Virus record (IMG/VR): IMGVR_UViG_3300009419_001480
Span: 1 to 28,632 of that record
DNA: 28,632 bases
Strand: one strand, 5' to 3'
From: a virus
Below are positions 14,135-19,719 of the stretch, piece after piece. The notes under the pieces are model-generated. The model did no database searches, had not been told where the DNA came from, and saw nothing but the letters and a program-made list of their open reading frames with translations. Within the stretch, counting starts at the first letter, position 1; every line of letters starts with the position of its first letter. Made by a program: the position numbers and the translations under genes.

Positions 14135-14193
14135 AATGTCTAAAACTGACATTTAGACATTGGTTAGACATTTTTTTAGACATTTTGACATTT
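14135..14193. promoter_or_regulatory. Cluster of GACATT repeats between hsp20 and clp, candidate operator
   Basis: A perfect 10-bp inverted repeat AATGTCTAAA (14135-14144) / TTTAGACATT (14152-14161) with 7-nt spacer is followed by more direct copies. GACATT starts at 14148, 14156, 14167, 14179 and 14187, three of them within TTAGACATT. It lies between two divergent chaperone genes, just upstream of the clp promoter. It is not the CIRCE element. A regulator-binding role is inferred. Confidence 0.6.
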
Positions 14194-14195
14194 AT

Positions 14196-14226
14196 TTGTT
14201 TTTTAGAATGAAATGTGTTATGTTTG
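14196..14226 (+). promoter_or_regulatory. Bacteroidota-type promoter of the clp gene
   Basis: TTG at 14196-14198 and TATGTTTG at 14219-14226 (exact TAnnTTTG) with a 20-nt spacer, about 22 nt before the ATG. The adjoining GACATT repeats are placed to control it. Confidence 0.6.
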
Positions 14227-14248
14227 TATCAACAAAACTTAATAACAC

Positions 14249-16267
14249 ATGGCAGTAGATTTCTTCGAGGACGGACCAACCTCAACCCCTAAAAAGGGAC
14301 GCAAAGGTTCAACCACACCAATTTTAGATAACTTCTCAAGAGATTTAATTAAACTCGCAGAAGATGGTAAAATTGACCCTGTTGTTGGTAGGGATAAAGA
14401 AGTAAAAAGAATAGCGCAAATTCTTTCACGTAAAAAGAAAAATAATGCGGTTATTGTTGGCGATGCTGGTGTTGGTAAATCCGCACTTGTTGAAAAACTT
14501 GCTTTAATGATTGTTAAAGGAGATTGTCCAACAAATTTATTAGATAAGCGAATTATGTCTTTAGATTTAACTTCACTTGTTGCAGGTACAAAATATCGTG
14601 GACAATTTGAAGAACGTATTAAAGCAATTTTAAACGAATTACAAGAGTCACCAAATGTAATCGTGTTTATTGATGAATTACACACAATGGTGGGTGCGGG
14701 TAATGCAAGTGGTGCGATGGATGCTGCAAATATTATGAAACCAGCTTTAGCTCGAGGTGAAATACAATGTATTGGAGCAACTACTTTTGATGAATTTAAA
14801 AAACACATCGAAAAAGATTCTGCATTAGTTAGAAGATTTCAGAAGGTAATTTTAAAAGAACCTACGATGGCAGAAACAGTTGAGATTCTTAAAAATTTAA
14901 AAGAGTCATATGAAACATTTCATAGGGTATCTTATGAGGAAAATGTAATAGAAACAATTGTTAAACTTTCTGGTAGATATATTACAGATAGACAATTTCC
15001 TGATAAGGCGATTGATGTAATAGACGAATTAGGTTCAGAAAAAAGAGTATCGAGTAGAGTACCCGAATCAATTGAAAAATTAAAAAAATTGATTGATGAG
15101 ATAAAAGAAAGAAAAATACAAGTTGTTAAATCTCAAAATTATGAACAAGCGGCAAAATTAAGAGATGAAGAAAAGAAAGTTTTCGATAAACTTGAAAATG
15201 AAAAGGTAAAATGGTCAGAAAAACAAAAGGGGAATAAAATTCCTGTCTCTGTTGATGATGTCTATACAATAGTTTCCGAAATGACCGGTGTACCGATTAC
15301 TAAACTTGATAGTAAGGAAACAGAGAAACTATTAAAAATGGAAACCTTATTGACAGATAAAGTAATTGGACAAGAAGAAGCTATTACAACAATATCAAAA
15401 GCAATTAGAAGGAATCGTGTTGGAATCAAAGACGCTAATAAACCTATAGGTTCATTTATCTTTTTAGGATCTACGGGTGTTGGTAAAACACATTTAGCAA
15501 AATCATTAGCTAATCTTTTATTTGGTGACCCTGAAAAAATCATTCGTGTTGATATGAGTGAGTTTATGGATAGACACAATGTATCTAAATTAATTGGTTC
15601 CCCTCCAGGTTACGTTGGGTACGATGAAGGTGGTCAATTAACTGAAAAGGTTAAAAACAACCCATTCTCTGTTATTTTATTTGATGAGATTGAAAAGGCA
15701 CATAAAGACGTTTTTAATCTATTATTACAAATTTTAGATGAAGGACATTTAACTGATTCATTTGGTCGAAAAATAAACTTCACAAATTGCTTGGTTATTA
15801 TGACATCCAATTTGGGGGCTAAAAGAGTTTCTGAATTTGGTGGAGGTGTTGGTTTTAATACATCATCAAGCGAAACTCAAAAGTACGAGGTAAGAAAGTC
15901 AATGATACAAAAGGCGTTAAAACAACAATTTAACCCAGAATTTTTAAATCGTATTGATGACGTAATATTATTTAATGCTCTTAATGAAGAAACTCTTAAG
16001 AAAATCATTCAAATAGAGATTAGTAAATTAAACAATAGATTGTTGGATAAAAATTTCTTGGTAACCTTTGATAAAACTGTTACAAATAGAATTTTCGAAT
16101 TAAACAGTCAAGAAGAATACGGCGCTAGACCTCTAAAAAGAATCATTCAAAATCTTTGTGAAGATTTTTTAAGTGAAGAAATTTTAAGAGGAAATATTAA
16201 AGAAGGAGAACAAATAATCCTTAAATATAAAGACGAAAAACTGACAATTTCAAAAAAATTGTTATAA
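14249..16267 (+). CDS. ClpC-like AAA+ unfoldase lacking the N-domain
   Basis: 672 aa. Two AAA+ modules. D1 has Walker A GDAGVGKS (71-78) and Walker B VIVFIDELH (137-145). A UVR-type middle segment follows (about 288-325, QNYEQAAKLRDEEKKVFDKL), typical of ClpC rather than ClpB. D2 has Walker A GSTGVGKT (407-414), Walker B VILFDEIEKAH (475-485), the pore loop GSPPGYVGYDEGG and sensor ARPLKR. The two ClpN repeats (about 150 aa) that bind adaptors in host ClpC are absent: the protein starts in the linker just before TPILDNFSRDLIKLAEDGKI. VGF at 534-536 sits where ClpA/ClpC/ClpX carry the ClpP-binding tripeptide, so docking to host ClpP is plausible. It probably unfolds or remodels proteins with Hsp20; target unknown. 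Confidence 0.93.
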   Translation: MAVDFFEDGPTSTPKKGRKGSTTPILDNFSRDLIKLAEDGKIDPVVGRDKEVKRIAQILSRKKKNNAVIVGDAGVGKSALVEKLALMIVKGDCPTNLLDKRIMSLDLTSLVAGTKYRGQFEERIKAILNELQESPNVIVFIDELHTMVGAGNASGAMDAANIMKPALARGEIQCIGATTFDEFKKHIEKDSALVRRFQKVILKEPTMAETVEILKNLKESYETFHRVSYEENVIETIVKLSGRYITDRQFPDKAIDVIDELGSEKRVSSRVPESIEKLKKLIDEIKERKIQVVKSQNYEQAAKLRDEEKKVFDKLENEKVKWSEKQKGNKIPVSVDDVYTIVSEMTGVPITKLDSKETEKLLKMETLLTDKVIGQEEAITTISKAIRRNRVGIKDANKPIGSFIFLGSTGVGKTHLAKSLANLLFGDPEKIIRVDMSEFMDRHNVSKLIGSPPGYVGYDEGGQLTEKVKNNPFSVILFDEIEKAHKDVFNLLLQILDEGHLTDSFGRKINFTNCLVIMTSNLGAKRVSEFGGGVGFNTSSSETQKYEVRKSMIQKALKQQFNPEFLNRIDDVILFNALNEETLKKIIQIEISKLNNRLLDKNFLVTFDKTVTNRIFELNSQEEYGARPLKRIIQNLCEDFLSEEILRGNIKEGEQIILKYKDEKLTISKKLL

Positions 16268-16271
16268 ATAG

Positions 16272-16301
16272 TTGACTTTTTTATAAAGTTATATATATTT
16301 A
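16272..16301 (+). promoter_or_regulatory. Promoter-like TTG-N19-TATATTTA before the candidate small RNA
   Basis: TTG at 16272-16274 and TATATTTA at 16294-16301 (one mismatch to TAnnTTTG), spacer 19 nt, just downstream of the clp stop. An overlapping TATTTATA box lies at 16296-16303. It would start a transcript near 16305-16308. Confidence 0.42.
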
Positions 16302-16307
16302 TATTCT

Positions 16308-16409
16308 CAGAGGTTCTCTTTGTCGATTACCTTTTCGTTTTTTTTCATAAGTAAGTGGGGTTGAACCCACCGAAAGACCTTAAACCCCGACATCTCGTTG
16401 GGGTTTTTT
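16308..16409 (+). ncRNA. Candidate small structured RNA or attenuator of about 100 nt
   Basis: No ORF in this 102-nt stretch, but it lies between a promoter-like element and a strong intrinsic terminator. Possible helices: AGAG/CTCT near 16309-16318, GTGGG/CCCAC (16355-16370), and the terminator stem AACCCCGAC/GTTGGGGTT (16383-16405, loop ATCTC) ending in six T. GGGGTT at 16357-16362 can alternatively pair with AACCCC at 16383-16388, the ascending arm of the terminator. This allows an antiterminator fold. It is neither a tRNA nor a family I recognise. Confidence 0.42.
16383..16409 (+). terminator. Intrinsic terminator of the candidate small RNA
   Basis: Nine-base-pair stem (one G-T pair), five-nt loop and T6 tail, between the clp gene and the small lipoprotein gene. 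Confidence 0.85.
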
Positions 16410-16418
16410 CATTGAAAT

Positions 16419-16449
16419 TTGGTTTTATCAGTGTATTTTCGTATATTTA
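16419..16449 (+). promoter_or_regulatory. Promoter of the small lipoprotein gene
   Basis: TTG at 16419-16421 and TATATTTA at 16442-16449 with a 20-nt spacer. The ATG at 16456 is so close that the message should be leaderless or nearly so. Confidence 0.42.
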
Positions 16450-16455
16450 CATTAT

Positions 16456-16635
16456 ATGAAAAAATATACATTTATCTTAGCACTTGGTGTAGCACTTACA
16501 CTAACTGCATGTGGTTCAGGGTCAACCGCAACTGAAACAACTGACTCAACGGCAGTTATTGTAGATTCTGTGGCTGTAACTGCAACAGATTCAACAACTG
16601 CACAAATTCCTGCAGACAGCTCAGCTGTAAAATAA
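16456..16635 (+). CDS. Tiny Thr/Ser/Ala-rich lipoprotein
   Basis: 59 aa. It begins MKKYTFILALGVALTLTACG: a lysine pair, a hydrophobic core and lipobox LTAC, so Cys19 should be lipidated and the mature part is only about 41 residues, rich in Thr, Ser, Ala and Val (TATETTDSTAV, VAVTATDSTTA). No Lys-Asp-Asp motif follows the cysteine, unlike the 126-aa lipoprotein at 24540, so it probably stays on the periplasmic face. It resembles small entropic lipoproteins of Bacteroidota. In a phage it could be a superinfection-blocking lipoprotein or an outer-membrane partner in lysis; neither is shown. It has its own promoter and terminator. Confidence 0.8.
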   Translation: MKKYTFILALGVALTLTACGSGSTATETTDSTAVIVDSVAVTATDSTTAQIPADSSAVK

Positions 16636-16640
16636 AAATT

Positions 16641-16672
16641 TAGGTCGGTAACCAATCCGACCTTATTTTTAA
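16641..16672 (+). terminator. Intrinsic terminator after the tiny lipoprotein gene
   Basis: Stem AGGTCGG (16642-16648) / CCGACCT (16657-16663), loop of 8 nt, then TATTTTT. It lies only about 20 nt before the kinase start, with no room for a clear promoter, so the RNA-repair operon may depend on read-through here. Confidence 0.78.
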
Positions 16673-16689
16673 TTTAAAACCCACTCTCC

Positions 16690-17118
16690 ATGGATACAAA
16701 TACAGAAAAACAAGGTGATTTAATACTTCTTAGAGGTATACCTGGTTCAGGTAAAACAACATTAGCAAATGTTATATTACAACAACCAAATAATAACCCA
16801 CAAGAGATATTATCGGCGGATGATTTTTTTGACGACGGAAATGGTGGATATAATTTTGACCCCACCAAATTAAAAGAAGCTCATAACTATTGTCAATTTA
16901 GGTGCTCTGAAAGAATGAGACAACAAAAATCAAGAATAGTCGTTGCGAATACTTTTACCCAAGAATGGGAGATGGATGAATATTTTAAAATGGCAGAAAG
17001 ATATGATTATCGTGTTCACACCATAATTGTTGAAAATAGACACGGTAACGAAAATATTCACGGAGTTCCAAGAGATAAACTTCAACAAATGAAGAATAGG
17101 TTTGAAATCAAATTGTAG
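16690..17118 (+). CDS. P-loop 5'-polynucleotide kinase-like protein (no phosphatase domain)
   Basis: 142 aa. P-loop RGIPGSGKTT (15-24), acidic SADDFF (42-47), VVANTFTQ (84-91) and C-terminal HGVP (124-127) fit the AAA_33 kinase group that includes the kinase half of T4 Pnkp and N4BP2. Predicted to phosphorylate 5'-OH RNA ends with ATP. T4 Pnkp also has a C-terminal phosphatase that removes 2',3'-cyclic phosphates; that half is missing. It is the first gene of an operon with RNA ligase and a cyclic-phosphate-processing receiver protein, which may supply the missing activity. The stop abuts the next ATG (TAGATG). Substrate preference, RNA versus DNA, is inferred from the neighbours. Confidence 0.85.
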   Translation: MDTNTEKQGDLILLRGIPGSGKTTLANVILQQPNNNPQEILSADDFFDDGNGGYNFDPTKLKEAHNYCQFRCSERMRQQKSRIVVANTFTQEWEMDEYFKMAERYDYRVHTIIVENRHGNENIHGVPRDKLQQMKNRFEIKL

Positions 17119-17364
17119 ATGAGTCAATTTATTGAATCTTATTTTAAAATCATGTCACCAAAAAAAACAAAAATGAAATTCCATTCAAGTTTATTTAAAA
17201 ACCAATGGGCGGTATACCCGTTACCATTTGCATATCTTTATTTTGAAACATGTGAACCAGAATCACATAAATCATTACTTCAAAACAAAATATGTGCAGT
17301 ATATCTATCTTTTAATTGGTTGAAGTGGACATACAATATTGGATTATTTAAACGCATCAAGTAA
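17119..17364 (+). CDS. Unknown 81-aa protein inside the RNA-repair operon
   Basis: 81 aa, not recognised. It starts immediately after the kinase stop and its own stop overlaps the ligase ATG (TAATG), so it is translationally locked between two RNA-repair enzymes. Rich in aromatic residues (NQWAVYPLPFAYLYF, LSFNWLKWTYNIGLF) with a basic N-terminal part (SPKKTKMKFHSS) and basic end (KRIK); no transmembrane call is made because charged and polar residues interrupt the hydrophobic runs. Two Cys (ETCEPE, NKICAVY). Could be a small accessory or RNA-binding partner of the kinase or ligase. Confidence 0.78.
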   Translation: MSQFIESYFKIMSPKKTKMKFHSSLFKNQWAVYPLPFAYLYFETCEPESHKSLLQNKICAVYLSFNWLKWTYNIGLFKRIK

Positions 17365-18533
17365 TGTTGGAAATTTTAGAGAAATATCATAAAGACGGTT
17401 TGTTACATAAACAGACCCACCCAACCCTTGACTTAACTATTTGGAATTATTCTCCAAAAGTTCAATATGAAAGATTGTGGGATGACATCACTATACAATG
17501 CCGCGGTTTAGTCACCAATTCAAAAGGTGATGTTGTTGCAAGACCGTTTAAGAAATTTTTTAACTACGAAGAACATAAACCAGAAGATATACCTAACGAA
17601 GATTTTGTTGTCTATGAAAAAATGGATGGTTCTTTGGGTATTCTTTTTTATTATAAAGAAGAATTAAGTGATGAAAGGAGATATAACATATGGTTTAATA
17701 ACAATTATGAAACGGGTATGGAAAGGTTCTTTGACCCAAACAACATACCCGATTATGATAATCCATATTATGAACCAACACCTAAGACAAAGGGTGAATG
17801 GATATTAGCAACTAGAGGTTCTTTTACATCACCACAGGCAATTAAGGGAAAGGAAATTCTTGACAGACATGATATCAGTGCAATAAGAAAAGATAACACA
17901 TATTTGTTTGAAATTATCTATCCTGAAAATAGAATCGTTGTTGATTACGGTAATGAAGAAAAATTAGTAGTTCTTGGTGCTATACATACTGAAACAGGTG
18001 ACGAAGTTCCCGACAGTTCAATATTTTGGTTACAAGATTGTGGATTTGAAATTGTGACAACATACAAAACTTGGGGTGAAGGGTATGATTTACTTAAAGA
18101 AGAAATTAGTAAGGACAGAGAAGGTTATGTAATTCGTTTTAAAAATGGTTTTCGTATGAAAATCAAAGGAGAAGAATATAAACGATTACATAAAATTTTA
18201 ACCAATATATCAAATAGAGATATATGGGAATACTTAAAAGATAATAGACCTTTAGATGAAATACTTGATAAGGTACCTGACGAATTTTACAATTGGGTTA
18301 AAGAAACTGTACGTGATTTAACAGTAAGATTTGAAAATATAGAAAAAGATTATAGAGAAATATTTGAAAATTTAAATAATCGAAATTTAAGTAGAAAAGA
18401 TTTTGCTTTAAGAGCGAAACAATATAGACACTCTAACATTTTATTTAACATGTTAGATGGAACAAACCCTAAACAAACTATTTGGAAAATATTATATCCA
18501 GATTACTCAAAACCATTTAAGAAAGATGAATAA
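17364..18533 (+). CDS. RNA ligase, T4 Rnl1-like
   Basis: 389 aa (T4 Rnl1: 374 aa). Joins 5'-phosphate to 3'-OH RNA ends using ATP. The adenylated lysine motif is YEKMDGSLGI with Lys86 (KxDG). Other nucleotidyltransferase motifs: QCRGLV (46-51) upstream, ATRGSF and YLFEIIYPENRIV (motif III region), REGYVIRF (motif IV) and FRMKIKGEEY (motif V, Lys-x-Lys). The C-terminal domain from about 275 is helical, as in Rnl1. In T4, kinase/phosphatase and Rnl1 repair tRNA cut by a host anticodon nuclease; the same grouping here suggests defence against RNA-cleaving immunity. The start overlaps the preceding stop, and the end overlaps the next gene by 8 nt. Confidence 0.92.
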   Translation: MLEILEKYHKDGLLHKQTHPTLDLTIWNYSPKVQYERLWDDITIQCRGLVTNSKGDVVARPFKKFFNYEEHKPEDIPNEDFVVYEKMDGSLGILFYYKEELSDERRYNIWFNNNYETGMERFFDPNNIPDYDNPYYEPTPKTKGEWILATRGSFTSPQAIKGKEILDRHDISAIRKDNTYLFEIIYPENRIVVDYGNEEKLVVLGAIHTETGDEVPDSSIFWLQDCGFEIVTTYKTWGEGYDLLKEEISKDREGYVIRFKNGFRMKIKGEEYKRLHKILTNISNRDIWEYLKDNRPLDEILDKVPDEFYNWVKETVRDLTVRFENIEKDYREIFENLNNRNLSRKDFALRAKQYRHSNILFNMLDGTNPKQTIWKILYPDYSKPFKKDE

Positions 18534-19011
18534 CGAAAAGAAAAGAATTTACCTAGATGATGTACGAACACCAATTGGTAAGGATTGGATTATTGTAAGA
18601 AATTATGAACATTTTGTTTCTAACATTAGATTATATGGATTAGAAAATTTTGAAGTTATTTCATTAGATCATGATTTAGGTGAGGAATCTATGATTGAAT
18701 ACTATACAAATGTAAAAAATAATTATGTGTTAAATTATGACAACATAGTTGGTGAAAAAACAGGATACGATTGTTGTAAATTTTTGGTTAGTGAAAGTAT
18801 GAGTAAAAAAATACCACTCCCCCAAATTTATGTACATTCCGCCAACCCAATTGGAAGTGCTAATATGATGGGTTACATTAATAATTATTTAATGAATTGT
18901 AGTTTACCTCAAACTTGTATTAGAGTTAAAATAGAACACACAATTGATGAGCCATTGATACTCTCACCTGAAGCTAGAAAAGCAAAATGGGATAGAAGTA
19001 ATGAAAAATAA
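18526..19011 (+). CDS. Cyclic-phosphate-processing receiver-domain (cREC-like) protein
   Basis: 161 aa from ATG 18526; I reject the longer in-frame start at 18457 because it lies deep inside the ligase gene, whereas MNNEKKRIYLDDVRTP is the natural start. Receiver-like acidic pocket: LDDVRTP (Asp11, Asp12), VISLDHDLGE (Asp48, Asp50), then KTGYDCCKFLV and IYVHSANPIGSANMMGYINN. This pattern matches the small stand-alone receiver-like family predicted, from RNA-repair gene neighbourhoods, to process 2',3'-cyclic phosphate ends. It overlaps the ligase gene by 8 nt. It would fill the gap left by the phosphatase-less kinase. Biochemical activity of the family is a prediction. Confidence 0.85.
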   Translation: MNNEKKRIYLDDVRTPIGKDWIIVRNYEHFVSNIRLYGLENFEVISLDHDLGEESMIEYYTNVKNNYVLNYDNIVGEKTGYDCCKFLVSESMSKKIPLPQIYVHSANPIGSANMMGYINNYLMNCSLPQTCIRVKIEHTIDEPLILSPEARKAKWDRSNEK

Positions 19012-19031
19012 TTTTTATTTTTAAAATAAAT

Positions 19032-19039
19032 TATTTATA
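19032..19039 (+). promoter_or_regulatory. TATTTATA box upstream of the 116-aa gene
   Basis: Same octamer as before the head genes, here on the plus strand and 23 nt before the ATG at 19063, identical spacing to the scaffold gene. Candidate promoter. Confidence 0.38.
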
Positions 19040-19062
19040 TTATAGTAATCAAATATTAGATA

Positions 19063-19413
19063 ATGGCTTACACACAAAAAACAAGAACACCATATAAAAA
19101 AATGTACATAAAAGGGAAATATGAAGATTTCTCTGATTTTTATGACATCAATAAAAAATCAATTTATGAAAATATTTTGGAGGTGTTCTATGGTTTTAAA
19201 GATAATAAAAAAAGAATATTAACCCTTTATATTCAAGCTATTATACAAGGTTTAGAATGGGATACTGAATTTAAATTTAATAGGACCGATACAATTGTTT
19301 TAACCAGAGATGTGTTACCATATTTTGAGAGTATTGAGGACTACGAAAAATGTGCGGAAATAAAAAAATTATATGAAGTGTTGACAAATAAAAAAGAATT
19401 ATCTATAATTTAA
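19063..19413 (+). CDS. Unknown 116-aa protein
   Basis: 116 aa, not recognised. Basic N-terminus (MAYTQKTRTPYKKMYIKGKY), then a helical domain rich in Tyr, Lys and Ile (KKSIYENILEVFYGFKDNKK, LTLYIQAIIQGLEWDTEFKF) and a C-terminal helix with VLPYFESIEDYEKCAEIKKL. No membrane or secretion signal. It is separated from the RNA-repair operon by a 51-nt AT-rich gap holding a TATTTATA box, and followed by a strong terminator, so it is probably a single-gene transcript. Function unknown. Confidence 0.72.
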   Translation: MAYTQKTRTPYKKMYIKGKYEDFSDFYDINKKSIYENILEVFYGFKDNKKRILTLYIQAIIQGLEWDTEFKFNRTDTIVLTRDVLPYFESIEDYEKCAEIKKLYEVLTNKKELSII

Positions 19414-19450
19414 TTGTATCAGGAGAGAGGTACATTTTCATTTTTGTCAT

Positions 19451-19483
19451 ATCCCCGTTGGATTTATCCATCGGGGATTTTTT
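19451..19483 (+). terminator. Intrinsic terminator after the 116-aa gene
   Basis: Long stem ATCCCCG-T-TGGAT / ATCCA-T-CGGGGAT with one T-T mismatch, followed by TTTTTTATT. Downstream, 19484-19581 holds only AT-rich sequence with two TATTTTTCTTG copies (about 19519 and 19547). Confidence 0.85.
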
Positions 19484-19581
19484 ATTGTACTATATAAAGA
19501 ATCTCTTGTTATTATCCTATTTTTCTTGGTATTATAATATTTTTCTTGTATTTTTCCAATAGTTATATAAAAAAATACAAT

Positions 19582-19719
19582 ATGTTAAATTTACTTATAG
19601 GTCTTATCTTATTATGTTCCTCTTTTGGAATTACGCTTTCTAAAACAACCAATCATTATGGTGTTCGTAAACAACGTCAACACATTAAACCTCTTATATT
19701 AGATAAGGATATATTATAA
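19582..19719 (+). CDS. Small 45-aa membrane-anchored peptide
   Basis: Starts MLNLLIGLILLCSSFGITLS, an uninterrupted hydrophobic N-terminal helix, then a basic tail (TTNHYGVRKQRQHIKP) ending LILDKDIL. Either an uncleaved signal anchor with a positively charged tail or a short exported peptide. The last two codons TTA TAA form a palindrome that also encodes the last two codons of the converging 517-aa gene. Supported by an open frame, a start in AT-rich leader sequence and its fit to the gap; no family recognised. Moderate confidence that it is a real gene. Confidence 0.5.
   Translation: MLNLLIGLILLCSSFGITLSKTTNHYGVRKQRQHIKPLILDKDIL

Noticed and set aside
14135-14193. CIRCE heat-shock operator or CRISPR-like repeats between hsp20 and clp
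   Set aside because: The sequence does not match the TTAGCACTC inverted repeat of CIRCE, and repeats are far too short and irregular for CRISPR.
14239-14808. Minus-strand 189-aa frame opposite the clp gene
   Set aside because: Mirror of strongly conserved ClpC coding sequence.
16345-16410. Possible tRNA between clp and the lipoprotein gene (GGTTGAACCC looks like a T-arm)
   Set aside because: No acceptor stem, anticodon arm or complete T-loop can be folded; a terminator directly follows.
18457-19011. Longer 184-aa version of the cREC-like protein
   Set aside because: Its first 23 residues are out-of-frame ligase coding sequence; the family-like start is at 18526.
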